This document shows, piece by piece, positions 14,644 to 22,659 of a stretch of 47,405 nt of DNA; positions within the stretch are counted from its first letter, which is position 1; each line of letters opens with the position of its first letter. The notes beneath the pieces are model-generated. The model had not been told where the DNA came from. It did not search any database and was given only the letters and a program-made list of their open reading frames with translations. The translations under genes and the position numbers were made by a program. The stretch spans positions 1 through 47,405 of the forward strand of contig SVQV01000004.1 in the NCBI GenBank assembly GCA_015065175.1, given 5' to 3'. Source of the stretch: Oscillospiraceae bacterium (GTDB lineage Bacteria; Bacillota; Clostridia; Oscillospirales; CAG-272).

Positions 14644-15648
14644 TCAGATATAGAGGTCATCGAATATGTTGAGGACGGGAACAGGGAAGCGTCCGAGGCC
14701 GTCGGGACCTACGTTCAATAGGTAGTTTACGCCCATGGCGTTAAGTCTGTCTCTTGTCGCCTTGATATCCTCGGATTTTTTGTATGTGTCATATGAAGCA
14801 TATCCCCAGGATTTTCCTGTCGTTGCGGGGCACTCGTAAAGACCTGTGCGTGAGCCTACGAGATATTCAAGAGAACGTGCGTTGATGACATCGGGCTTGG
14901 CTTCAAGCTTCGCACGGTCTACTTCCGTGAAGTTGTCTCCGCAGGAGCGATAGTCTCCTATGCCGTTTCCTATTCTTGAGTTTACAAGACAGTCGGGCTG
15001 ATAGTGCTTTATCATATTGTAAAGCTCGATGCTCTGCGCTTCGGTCGACTGTACGGGGTTGTCACACCAGATAAGGCAGATGTCACCGTAATTTGTGAGC
15101 AATTCCTTTATCTGCGTCTTAATTTTGCCTTCAAAGCATCTTGAAAAATCCTTTTTATCTTCGTCGGGGAAGTCCCAATAGTTATTGGTTCGTCCCGCAT
15201 ATCCGCCGCCGTCTCTCTCGTGCCAGTCCATTTCCTGAGAATAGTACAAGCCTAATTTTAAGCCGTACTTAGCGCAGGAATTGGCTATTTCGCCTACGAT
15301 ATCACGCTTGAAGGGGGAGCCCGAAACGCAGTTGTAGTTGTCCCACTTACTGTCAAACAGAGCGAAGCCGTCGTGATGCTTACTCGTAACTACAAAATAG
15401 TTCATTCCCGCATCCTTAGCCCTCTTTACCCATTCGTCAGAGTTGAAGTAGATAGGATTGAAAACAGTAGCAAGTCTCTCGTATTCCGCATTGGGAATTT
15501 GTGCGCGGTGCTGTATCCATTCACTGTGGTAGGTGGAGTCGTTTCCCGTGCCCTGCTTACCGTTATGCTCGCCCGCAAGGAGAGAATAAAGACCGAAATG
15601 TATCATCATTCCGAAGTTACCCTGCGCAAACCAGGTCTTATTATCCAT
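14644..15648 (-). CDS. Alpha-L-fucosidase (GH29), catalytic domain only
   Basis: Hydrolyses alpha-L-fucosyl residues from oligosaccharides or mucin-like glycans. GH29 hallmarks are FGMMIHFGLYSL near residue 15 and VVTSKHHDGFALFDS, both typical of the (beta/alpha)8 barrel. An aspartate in LIWCDNP sits where the nucleophile normally lies in WFDG. At 334 residues it is shorter than most family members (about 430-480) and lacks their C-terminal beta-sandwich. ATG 15648 follows a GGAGG site that overlaps an upstream TTG, so the shorter start is right. No signal peptide is seen, so it probably acts in the cytoplasm on imported glycans. Fucose could feed the propanediol compartment upstream. Confidence 0.88.
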   Translation of the reverse strand: MDNKTWFAQGNFGMMIHFGLYSLLAGEHNGKQGTGNDSTYHSEWIQHRAQIPNAEYERLATVFNPIYFNSDEWVKRAKDAGMNYFVVTSKHHDGFALFDSKWDNYNCVSGSPFKRDIVGEIANSCAKYGLKLGLYYSQEMDWHERDGGGYAGRTNNYWDFPDEDKKDFSRCFEGKIKTQIKELLTNYGDICLIWCDNPVQSTEAQSIELYNMIKHYQPDCLVNSRIGNGIGDYRSCGDNFTEVDRAKLEAKPDVINARSLEYLVGSRTGLYECPATTGKSWGYASYDTYKKSEDIKATRDRLNAMGVNYLLNVGPDGLGRFPVPVLNIFDDLYI

Positions 15649-15681
15649 AGTAATAACCTCCAAAATAAAGCTTTCATTCTT

Positions 15682-15710
15682 ATGATATAACGAAATGTGA
15701 GTTTCTTCAA
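15682..15710 (-). promoter_or_regulatory. Promoter of the fucosidase gene
   Basis: On the - strand, TTGAAG (complement of 15705-15710) and TATCAT (complement of 15682-15687) are separated by 17 bp, about 35 bp before the start codon. It is divergent from the AraC promoter at 15783, so the regulator may act on the 70 bp between them. Confidence 0.6.
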
Positions 15711-15782
15711 TGATAATAATTGCAGAAATACAATCAATAAATGATTAAAATTGAATTTTTCACACAAAAACAGCCTTTTTTA

Positions 15783-15811
15783 TTGACTTGAATTGACCGA
15801 TGTGATATAAT
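15783..15811 (+). promoter_or_regulatory. Sigma-A promoter of the AraC-family gene
   Basis: TTGACT (15783-15788) and TATAAT (15806-15811) are spaced by 17 bp. An AAAGGAGAG ribosome binding site and ATG 15840 follow. Confidence 0.85.
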
Positions 15812-15839
15812 TTGTATATAAAACAAAGGAGAGAAGCAA

Positions 15840-16604
15840 ATGAAACAGTCAATGGTTTTTGCAGTTTACGGATGTACATACGTACCGCAAATGTGGGAGA
15901 AGCATTTTTGTTCAAGCTCAATAAACAGACTATATTATATCCATTCGGGAAGCGGCGGATATATGCTGCACGGAAAAAAATATCCCTTTGAAAAAGGGAA
16001 GATATATTTCATTTCTTCAAGCGCGGATGCAGTCGCCTATTCCGAGGAAAGCGATCCAATATTTCATTCGTATTGCGATTTTGAAATTCTCCCGACTATC
16101 ATAACTCCGAAGGTCCTCTGCTTTTCTCCCGAGGAAAATTCCATGGACAGAGTCGCCGCAGAGGTTTTTAACGAGGGATGCCGAAGGGCTACGGAAAGAC
16201 GTGAGAACGGTCTTTCCTTCGTCTTGCAGGAGAAGGAAGAGGCTCTTTTTCGCTCGGCAGTCCTCTATCTTACCGAGCGGGCAAAGGAAATTATGTCGGA
16301 GGATATCATAGACGATGAGGAAATATTGAAAGCCATTGAATATATGCATAAAAATATAGACAAGAAGATCACCGTCGAAAAAATAGCCGCCGACAGCTTT
16401 ATGTCCGACGGAGGCTTTATTAAAAAATTCAAAAAATGCGTTGGTGTTACTCCGTATGTATATCTGCGAAACATAAGGCTGAACATGGCAGATTATCTTA
16501 AAGAGTTGGGATACACCCTCGAATATATAGCCGAAAAGGTCGGTTATTCGGACGCTGTCTCCTTAAATCACGCGATGAGACGAAACAAAAGCAGAAAAGA
16601 CTGA
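15840..16604 (+). CDS. AraC-family transcriptional regulator
   Basis: A 254-residue DNA-binding regulator, divergent from the fucosidase gene and so the likely controller of it. The N-terminal 150 residues have a cupin-like sensing domain (the segment with HSGSGGYMLHGKKYPFEKGK is typical). From about residue 165 comes the paired helix-turn-helix: IDKKITVEKIAADSFMSDGGFIKKFKK, then TLEYIAEKVGYSDAVSLNHAMRR. The protein stops soon after the second helix-turn-helix, without the usual FGxTPxxYR tail, so about 10 residues seem lost. Ligand is probably a sugar, perhaps fucose or a fucosylated glycan (inference). Confidence 0.88.
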   Translation: MKQSMVFAVYGCTYVPQMWEKHFCSSSINRLYYIHSGSGGYMLHGKKYPFEKGKIYFISSSADAVAYSEESDPIFHSYCDFEILPTIITPKVLCFSPEENSMDRVAAEVFNEGCRRATERRENGLSFVLQEKEEALFRSAVLYLTERAKEIMSEDIIDDEEILKAIEYMHKNIDKKITVEKIAADSFMSDGGFIKKFKKCVGVTPYVYLRNIRLNMADYLKELGYTLEYIAEKVGYSDAVSLNHAMRRNKSRKD

Positions 16605-16624
16605 TTTTGTAAACTAAAGTTGTC

Positions 16625-17788
16625 TTAATTGCAAATGGAGGAAATGTCAAGCTCCACTATATCACGTCTGTTTCTGAAAGTAGTGTCAAAGGTTATAGCG
16701 CGTCCGTCTCTGCCAAAGCGGTCGTGGAGATCGCAACGGATATCGATTATATCCGGAGTAACAGAGCCGACTTCTGCTATCGGCTTTATTTCTTCGTCAT
16801 TTCTCAGATCCTTGAACATTATCTGGTGTCCGTAGTTGTCGCCTATCATGAAGTGGTGTGTACAGTCGATAGTACAGTGAATATCATGGGTGTATTCGGG
16901 ACAAATGCGTTTGAAGCTGCCTGTGTCGGTGTCTATGATGTGCAAGCCGAAGGGGTTGCCGTTCGGATCCTTTGATGCCGCAACTACTGTATTGTCATCA
17001 TCCCACCAGTAGTGCGAGAATATGCTGTCGGTGAAAATTCGTTTTAGGTTGCCTTTCATATCTCCGATATATACGCTTGTACCCCAAGGTGCTTTGCTGA
17101 CACTCTGCTTTTCGGGATCGGGGAAGTCGCGCACGAGCATTAAATATTTGTCACCCGACGGATTGAGATTGATGTGATTTATGACAAATTTTGCGTCATT
17201 CTTTCCTTCTATGGGGAAGTTCTTTATAATGCTTGCGTAGTCGCAGAGCATCGTTGCCTTTCCCGTTTTGAAGTCAACGTAGAAAACGCCGTCATCTGCA
17301 GGCGAGGGGATATCCTTGTATTTATCGGGGATAGAGCAATAGCCGTAGCCCGGACGGAAATCGTAAATTCGTGAGAAGTTCGCGGCGAGCCCATGAGTGC
17401 CGTCACGGGATATTGTGGCGGTCGCGCGTTCTGTCACCGTCTTTTTGCCCGTGAGCGTGTCAAGACAAACCGTGCGGTAAGCTCCGTCCTGCTCGATATT
17501 ATAGAAAATAAGGTTTGGATTTTCCCAACCGTATTGAAGCAATGCGCCTTGCTGGAAGTTCCAAGCGGTAGTTTCGGCAATTTTAGTGAATTTACCGCCC
17601 TCAAGATATCCGAGCTCGGCTATATCGTCTTTTGTGGGTAAACGATCCATAAACTGTACCTTGTGGCAAAGATGCCTTTTTCCGTCCGCGCTGAACGGCA
17701 TAAGATCGTAATATCCGTAAAAATAATGCGCATCATCGGGATTGAGTATTTTATGGGGAAATTCAGAATAAAACTTCTGTTTATCCAT
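16625..17788 (-). CDS. Beta-propeller protein of unknown function (oligogalacturonide lyase/TolB-like)
   Basis: A 387-residue protein that I do not recognise with certainty. Repeated blocks of the type WDDDNTVVAAS, HINLNPSGDKYLMLVRD and GRDGRAITFDTTFRNRRDIVELD are typical beta-propeller blades. The pattern resembles TolB-like propellers and PL22 oligogalacturonide lyases, which use clustered histidines; histidines are frequent here (for example HDIHCTIDCTHH). No signal peptide is visible, and a GGAG site precedes ATG 17788. Its place beside a fucosidase and regulator suggests carbohydrate processing, but a lyase activity is not shown by the sequence. Confidence 0.6.
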   Translation of the reverse strand: MDKQKFYSEFPHKILNPDDAHYFYGYYDLMPFSADGKRHLCHKVQFMDRLPTKDDIAELGYLEGGKFTKIAETTAWNFQQGALLQYGWENPNLIFYNIEQDGAYRTVCLDTLTGKKTVTERATATISRDGTHGLAANFSRIYDFRPGYGYCSIPDKYKDIPSPADDGVFYVDFKTGKATMLCDYASIIKNFPIEGKNDAKFVINHINLNPSGDKYLMLVRDFPDPEKQSVSKAPWGTSVYIGDMKGNLKRIFTDSIFSHYWWDDDNTVVAASKDPNGNPFGLHIIDTDTGSFKRICPEYTHDIHCTIDCTHHFMIGDNYGHQIMFKDLRNDEEIKPIAEVGSVTPDIIDIRCDLHDRFGRDGRAITFDTTFRNRRDIVELDISSICN

Positions 17789-17869
17789 TTCAGTCTCCTT
17801 TTTGTTTTCAAATAAATTTTATTTAACTTAGGGCTTTTTCGGTTTTACCGAATGCGACAACCCATTTTC

Positions 17870-18418
17870 TTATTCGCGCCAGAGCGCACGTTTTCCCGTG
17901 GATACGGCATCCGCACCTGCGTTTATAGCGGATATTATTTCTGATTTGCTTTCTATAAGTCCACCCGCTATTATCGGTATGCGGACTTCTTTTTTTATCT
18001 GTGTAATAACCTTAGTAAGTAAGCCCGGCATAAGCTCTACCATGTCGGGCTTTGAGCTTTTTACCGCATCGATAGTGGTGTCTATGGAATGAGAGTCCAC
18101 AATAAAAAAGCGCTGAACGGTAGAAAGTCCCAGCTCTCTTGCCGTTTTTATAAGATTTACTCTCGTGCTTATAATTCCGTCGGTGGAAAGAGCTTTCATG
18201 TAAGAAATTCCCGACGCATCCTTGCCTATGCCCTCGGCTAAGTCTATATGCACGAATATCTTCTTGCCGTGACTGTGAGCTTTTTCTATGTCCGCTTTAA
18301 GTGTGAGGATATCTGATGCGAGGTGGAATATAATATCCGCATCCGACTCAAGAGCATATTCCAGATCCTCGTCATTTCGTATTGCGGCGATAACAGGATA
18401 AAAATCGGAAATTTCCAT
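17870..18418 (-). CDS. glpP: GlpP-type glycerol-3-phosphate responsive antiterminator
   Basis: A 182-residue TIM-barrel protein of the GlpP family, which binds glycerol-3-phosphate and prevents early termination in glycerol-utilisation transcripts. Matching features are KIFVHIDLAEGI, DGIISTRVNLIKTARELG, QRFFIVDSHS, KPDMVELMPGL and PIIAGGLIES. The frame stays open upstream, but ATG 18418 with a GGAGAG site is the natural start, giving the family's usual length of about 180-190. No glpF, glpK or glpD is nearby, so it is an orphan and must act in trans. Confidence 0.92.
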   Translation of the reverse strand: MEISDFYPVIAAIRNDEDLEYALESDADIIFHLASDILTLKADIEKAHSHGKKIFVHIDLAEGIGKDASGISYMKALSTDGIISTRVNLIKTARELGLSTVQRFFIVDSHSIDTTIDAVKSSKPDMVELMPGLLTKVITQIKKEVRIPIIAGGLIESKSEIISAINAGADAVSTGKRALWRE

Positions 18419-18449
18419 AAAACTCTCCTTTAAGGATTTTCTTAATTCA

Positions 18450-18478
18450 AGTTTACTATGTTTAAAGCAATTTGTCAA
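18450..18478 (-). promoter_or_regulatory. Promoter of glpP
   Basis: On the - strand, TTGACA (complement of 18473-18478) and TAAACT (complement of 18450-18455) are spaced by 17 bp, about 30 bp before the start codon. It lies back to back with the GntR promoter. Confidence 0.7.
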
Positions 18479-18513
18479 GCGTTTGTTTATAAAATATTTT
18501 TTTCCAAAAACTA

Positions 18514-18553
18514 TTGACAAAACAAAAAAACGGTGCTATACTGTATTACAGTA
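18514..18553 (+). promoter_or_regulatory. Sigma-A promoter with overlapping palindromic operator of the GntR-ABC operon
   Basis: TTGACA (18514-18519) and TATACT (18537-18542) are spaced by 17 bp. The 15-bp palindrome TACTGTATTACAGTA at 18539-18553 is perfect apart from its central base and covers the -10 box. A partial copy (GTAATACAG) follows before the GntR start. This is the classic layout of a self-repressed YtrA-type operon. Confidence 0.85.
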
Positions 18554-18593
18554 AATAGTACAGATAGCACACGTAATACAGAAAGGAGAAAAA

Positions 18594-18983
18594 ATGAGTC
18601 TTATAAGCGTAGATCTGAGAAGCAGAACTCCTATTTTTGAGCAGATCGTTACCTGTGTAGAGGAGCTTGTGCTTCGCGGAATAATGAAGCCCGACGAGCA
18701 GCTTCCGTCGGTGAGAAGCTTAGCGTCCGAGCTGGGAATAAACCCGAACACTATTCAGAAGGCATATGCCGAGCTTGAAAACCGAGGGATCATCTATTCG
18801 CTCAACGCGAGAGGAAGCTTTGTTTCCTCCGAGATAGGAGAGCTGAGAGAGAGAAGCCGAGCGCAGCTTTTAAAAACCGTAAAGGAAAATTTTCAGGAAG
18901 CCTTGAAGCGCAAAATAAGCAAAAGCGATATAGAGGCGCTATTAAATGAAGTATGGGGGGACAAAGATGATACAAATTCTTAA
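18594..18983 (+). CDS. GntR-family repressor, YtrA subfamily
   Basis: A 129-residue regulator with an N-terminal winged helix (PIFEQIVTCVEELVLRGIMKPDEQLPSVRSLASELGINPNTIQKAYAELENRG pattern, about residues 13-68) and a short C-terminal helical dimerisation tail. This is typical of the YtrA subfamily, which controls ABC transporter operons. An AAAGGAG site precedes ATG 18594. It overlaps the downstream ATPase start by 17 bp, so the three genes are translated together. The palindrome in its own promoter is the probable binding site. Confidence 0.93.
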   Translation: MSLISVDLRSRTPIFEQIVTCVEELVLRGIMKPDEQLPSVRSLASELGINPNTIQKAYAELENRGIIYSLNARGSFVSSEIGELRERSRAQLLKTVKENFQEALKRKISKSDIEALLNEVWGDKDDTNS

Positions 18984-19866
18984 TGTAGATAAATATTATG
19001 ACAAATATCTGTCTCTTGATTCAGCGAATGCCGAAATAAAGGACGGAACTATCTTCGGACTTGTCGGCAGCAACGGAAGCGGAAAAAGTACGCTTCTGCG
19101 AATTATGAGCGGAGTTTTCAAGCCCGAAAAGGGAAGTGTTCTATATGACGGCAAGGACGTTTTCGAAAATCCCGAGGTAAAAAAGAGAGTGCTTTATCTC
19201 TCGGATGAGCAGTATTATTTCCAGTATGCTACACTTAATGATATGAGGGACCTTTACAAAAGCGTCTATGAGAGCTTTGATACCGAGAAGTATAAAAAGC
19301 TCTGTAACCTTTTCGCTCTTAATCCCTCACGCAAGATAAGCACCTTTTCAAAGGGAATGAAAAAGCAGGCGGCATTTTTGCTCGCTCTTTCCTGCCGTCC
19401 CGACTATCTTCTCTGTGACGAGACCTTTGACGGACTCGATCCTGTTATGAGAAATTTAGTAAAGAGAATAGTTGCCGATGAGGCGGCAGAGCGTGGAATG
19501 ACTACCATTATAGCCTCTCATAACCTTCGTGAGCTTGAGGACATATGCGATCATATCGCCTTGATACATAAGGCGAGAGTCGTCTTTGTAAGCGATATAG
19601 ACACGATGAAGGATAATATGCACACCGTGCAGGCGGTAGTTTCCGAGAGCTTTACGCCCGAAGCGCTGTCGGGTATTAAATTTACAGGCTATAAGCGCAG
19701 AGGAAGCATGGTAAGCTTCGTCTGCCGAGGAAGCAAAGAGGAGATTACGGAATATATGGAGAAGCTTTCTCCCGAGTTCTATGAGCTTATCCCCTTGACG
19801 CTTGAAGAAATATTTATAAGTGAAATGGAGGAAAGAGGCTATGACAGTTCTAAATCGGATATCTGA
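18967..19866 (+). CDS. ABC transporter ATP-binding protein
   Basis: A 299-residue ATPase subunit. Walker A is GSNGSGKST (about residues 34-42), the signature is reduced to STFSKGMKKQ, Walker B is YLLCDETFDGLD, and the switch histidine is in IASHNLRE. The C-terminal third (after residue 215) is an extra domain common in ABC-2 exporter ATPases. The frame extends upstream to 18946, but GGGGGG at 18955-18960 marks ATG 18967 as the start. It partners with the permease encoded next, which begins 26 bp before this gene ends. Confidence 0.94.
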   Translation: MIQILNVDKYYDKYLSLDSANAEIKDGTIFGLVGSNGSGKSTLLRIMSGVFKPEKGSVLYDGKDVFENPEVKKRVLYLSDEQYYFQYATLNDMRDLYKSVYESFDTEKYKKLCNLFALNPSRKISTFSKGMKKQAAFLLALSCRPDYLLCDETFDGLDPVMRNLVKRIVADEAAERGMTTIIASHNLRELEDICDHIALIHKARVVFVSDIDTMKDNMHTVQAVVSESFTPEALSGIKFTGYKRRGSMVSFVCRGSKEEITEYMEKLSPEFYELIPLTLEEIFISEMEERGYDSSKSDI

Positions 19867-21829
19867 GTTGTTTTCGCCTACGTATTATAAAAATTTAATG
19901 AAGCGAAGTTGGTCGCATTCGTTTATCTGCGCCATAGTGCTTTTCCTTGCTATGCCCGTGGCAACGCTCATAAATGTAAACAATATTATGGATAGCTTTT
20001 TGGCGTATGATAAAAAGCTCGGAAGAATAACAGATGCAATAACCGAGGGCTTTCAGTTTATATGGATAGCCCTGGCGGTAGCGGCGGCGGTATTTGGCGG
20101 CATTTTGCTTATGAATTTCCTGTCCGACAGAAAAAAGGCATATCTTTATCACAGCTTTCCCATAAAGAGAAAGACACATTATTTCTGCCATATTGCAGCC
20201 TGTGTAAGTGACTTTCTTATCGCATTTTTGTTCAATGTATTGCTGACTCTGTGCATCTTTATGGTAACGGGAGTCGCATATTCGGAGATAATTTCAGCCT
20301 TCTTTACATCGGTATCGATAGCCTTTGTATATTATATCCTCGCACTTTCGCTTACCGTGCTTGCGCTTACGCTCACAGGTCAGACGAGCGCAGTATTTCT
20401 TGTATTGCTCGCCATTGCTTTTCTGCCTGTAGGAATTTACTTCTCGGCGGTACAGCTTTTTGACTTCCACGAAAATTATTTCTATTTCGAGCATTTCTTA
20501 CGTCCCGAAATAGTGACTCGTCTCTCGGCACCGATAAGATACATTTATCTGGTCTCGAACGAGACATCCTACAGCGCAAGAGAGGGAATAATTACCCTGC
20601 TCGTTTCCTGTGTCGTCTTTATAGGAGCATATTATATCTATAAGCGCAGAAAAATAGAGAGCGCGGGAACGCCCGTAGTCTCCTTCGCATTCGGCGAGGT
20701 CTTGAAATATATGTTCCTTTTTCCCGGCACCTTCTTCCTTGGCTGGATGTTCTATTCCTTGGGAAATGAAAGCTTCTTCTGGCTGATATTCGGATTTTTG
20801 TTCGGCGCATTTCTTGTTTTTCTGTTCTTCAATCTGTTCCTCTACAGAAGCCCGAGAAAGATGTTCTATGGCTGGAAATGGCTCTGCGTATTTGTCGCGC
20901 TGTTCCTTATTTTCTTCGCGCTTACGTTTTTAGCGACAGGTGAAAATATTCCCGATCCCGAAAAGTTAGACAGCGTGGATATCTATATAAGCGGAAACGA
21001 ATATAGCTTCGAGGATGAAGAAAACAAAAAGGCTATTGTGGATTTCTCCCGAGATATGATAGCAGGGGCGAAGAACTACGGATTTTACAGCTACAGGCAG
21101 AGAATAATATTCAACAGAAATATGCTTTTCTCCGCTTCACGTTATATTCCTACGGCACGCACCGAGAGCGAAAGTAAACTTTTGTTGACATTGATGTATA
21201 GCACGGAGTATATTGCCCAGCTTGAAAAGCTTCTCAAGGAGGAGTACAAGTATACGCTTCCCGACTCGGATATGCAGTACGTGAGCTTTGAGGATGCGGG
21301 CTACTATTATGAATACAGGCTTGACCGAGGAGACATTATAGTAGACCGAGACGCTTTTATAACAGCAGCCCTGAAGGATATAAGAAATCCCAACAGATAC
21401 GACGGACAGTATCTGGGATGCGTTCATCTTCACAACGTGAGCTTTGAGCTTTATTCTACGGATATAAACTGTCTTACAATGAATATTAACCCCGAATTCG
21501 GCGCACCGTATACCATCAAGGATATACTTGATGAAATAGACGAAAAGAAAAAGGATTCTATAAATAAGATAACCGTGACCGACACAAAGACAGGCAATGT
21601 CAAGTCCTATACGGGAAAAGAGGCGTGGGAGATATATAATTCCTGTATTTCACGCTCGCATTATAACATCTATAACCTTGCCGTGCATCCGAATTGCGAT
21701 TACAGATACGAGATAGAGGTATTCTATACGGGTAATAAAGGATACGAGGGCGAGAGCTATGAGGCAAGCTACGAAAACCGTTTTATAAACGGAAAAATTC
21801 CTCTGTTCGTTTTAAATGATTTTGAATAA
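19841..21829 (+). CDS. ABC-2 type permease with large extracytoplasmic C-terminal region
   Basis: A 662-residue membrane protein. The N-terminal 360 residues contain about ten hydrophobic segments, beginning with SFICAIVLFLAMPVATLI. A hydrophobic helix near residue 350 leads to a soluble region of about 300 residues rich in charged and aromatic residues. GGAGG at 19827-19831 points to ATG 19841, not the in-frame ATG at 19820. Together with the GntR regulator and ATPase this forms a YtrABC-like exporter; such systems often respond to cell-wall-active compounds, but the substrate is unknown. Confidence 0.85.
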   Translation: MTVLNRISELFSPTYYKNLMKRSWSHSFICAIVLFLAMPVATLINVNNIMDSFLAYDKKLGRITDAITEGFQFIWIALAVAAAVFGGILLMNFLSDRKKAYLYHSFPIKRKTHYFCHIAACVSDFLIAFLFNVLLTLCIFMVTGVAYSEIISAFFTSVSIAFVYYILALSLTVLALTLTGQTSAVFLVLLAIAFLPVGIYFSAVQLFDFHENYFYFEHFLRPEIVTRLSAPIRYIYLVSNETSYSAREGIITLLVSCVVFIGAYYIYKRRKIESAGTPVVSFAFGEVLKYMFLFPGTFFLGWMFYSLGNESFFWLIFGFLFGAFLVFLFFNLFLYRSPRKMFYGWKWLCVFVALFLIFFALTFLATGENIPDPEKLDSVDIYISGNEYSFEDEENKKAIVDFSRDMIAGAKNYGFYSYRQRIIFNRNMLFSASRYIPTARTESESKLLLTLMYSTEYIAQLEKLLKEEYKYTLPDSDMQYVSFEDAGYYYEYRLDRGDIIVDRDAFITAALKDIRNPNRYDGQYLGCVHLHNVSFELYSTDINCLTMNINPEFGAPYTIKDILDEIDEKKKDSINKITVTDTKTGNVKSYTGKEAWEIYNSCISRSHYNIYNLAVHPNCDYRYEIEVFYTGNKGYEGESYEASYENRFINGKIPLFVLNDFE

Positions 21830-21905
21830 AAGCCGCACACATTCTGTTTCGGCGCATAGTATGATAGCGTAGGGCAAAGCCCACAAAAAAACGGAGGAAT
21901 ACATT

Positions 21906-22004
21906 ATGAATAACAATTGTCTTTGCCATCTTTTTGATGATAACTGCACCTGGATCATCATTATAGCGCTCATCATTCTCTTTTGCTGCTGCTGCGGCTG
22001 CTAA
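21906..22004 (+). CDS. 32-residue cysteine-rich single-pass membrane peptide
   Basis: A small gene with a strong GGAGG site 9 bp before ATG. The product MNNNCLCHLFDDNCTW has three cysteines, followed by a hydrophobic helix (IIIIALIILF) and a terminal CCCCGC. Nine of 32 residues are cysteine, clustered on both sides of one membrane span. Such short Cys/Gly-ended peptides occur in Clostridia and have been named high-cysteine chorion-like proteins by automated pipelines, with no function known to me. It follows the permease by 76 bp and is bounded by a hairpin and a terminator. Confidence 0.75.
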   Translation: MNNNCLCHLFDDNCTWIIIIALIILFCCCCGC

Positions 22005-22012
22005 ACAGAGCG

Positions 22013-22031
22013 ACGGCTATTTTTTAGCCGT
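22013..22031 (+). terminator. Short hairpin after the cysteine-rich peptide gene
   Basis: ACGGCTA (22013-22019) and TAGCCGT (22025-22031) form a 7-bp stem with a T-rich loop, 8 bp after the stop codon. It may be an attenuating hairpin ahead of the stronger terminator at 22049. Confidence 0.5.
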
Positions 22032-22048
22032 ATGACGCATATGAGAAG

Positions 22049-22095
22049 AACCGATTATGAAGCTAAAAAAGCGACATAGTCGGTTTTTCTTTTTT
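22049..22095 (+). terminator. Rho-independent terminator
   Basis: AACCGATTATG (22049-22059) and CATAGTCGGTT (22075-22085) form an 11-bp stem with one G-U pair, followed by TTTTCTTTTTT. It ends the GntR-ABC-peptide transcription unit. Confidence 0.85.
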
Positions 22096-22158
22096 ACATA
22101 TTTTTATCCTCTGTCGCATATTATTGAATAACAAAATTAAAATATGGGGGATTTTTAT

Positions 22159-22641
22159 ATGTTTATTTGTTCTGTAAGAGCCGCTACGTTAAAATTTTTC
22201 GGCGCTGTTGCTCTTTCTCTTGTGGTACTTATCGCGCTTTTTGCTCTGCTTGAGCCTGCGAGCGTTGTAGCGGGCGGCGAGGTATATACCGAGGCGGCGA
22301 ATTATTCGGGAATAAAAACAGAGGATGACAGAGTTTCATTCCTTTCACGCTACGGCTGGGAGGTAAGCGGCGCGCCTGTTTCCGAAAAGACCTTTACTAT
22401 GCCCGAAAGCTTTGACAGAGTCCTTATCGGCTATAACGAGCTTCAGAAGGAGCAGGGACTCGACCTCTCCAAGTATAAAAAGAAAAAGGTAACAAGATAT
22501 ACCTATGAAATTACGAACTATGCCGATTATGAGGGCAAGGTTTACGCCAATCTCATAATTTATAAAAACAAGGTGATCTCAGCCGATATCTGTTCCGCCG
22601 ATCCCGATGGCTTCGTACACGGACTCAAAAAGGAAAAATAA
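22159..22641 (+). CDS. DUF4830-like membrane-anchored protein
   Basis: A 160-residue protein with one N-terminal membrane segment (FFGAVALSLVVLIALFALL, about residues 13-31) and an extracytoplasmic domain of about 125 residues. The block DRVSFLSRYGWEVSGAPV and the later YTYEITNYADYEGKVYANLIIYKNKVI resemble DUF4830 proteins of Clostridia, whose function is unknown. GGGGGA at 22146-22151 supports ATG 22159 instead of the ATG at 22144. It lies 18 bp before the flippase gene and is likely co-transcribed. Confidence 0.75.
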   Translation: MFICSVRAATLKFFGAVALSLVVLIALFALLEPASVVAGGEVYTEAANYSGIKTEDDRVSFLSRYGWEVSGAPVSEKTFTMPESFDRVLIGYNELQKEQGLDLSKYKKKKVTRYTYEITNYADYEGKVYANLIIYKNKVISADICSADPDGFVHGLKKEK

Positions 22642-22659
22642 TTTTTCGGATAAAAGACA

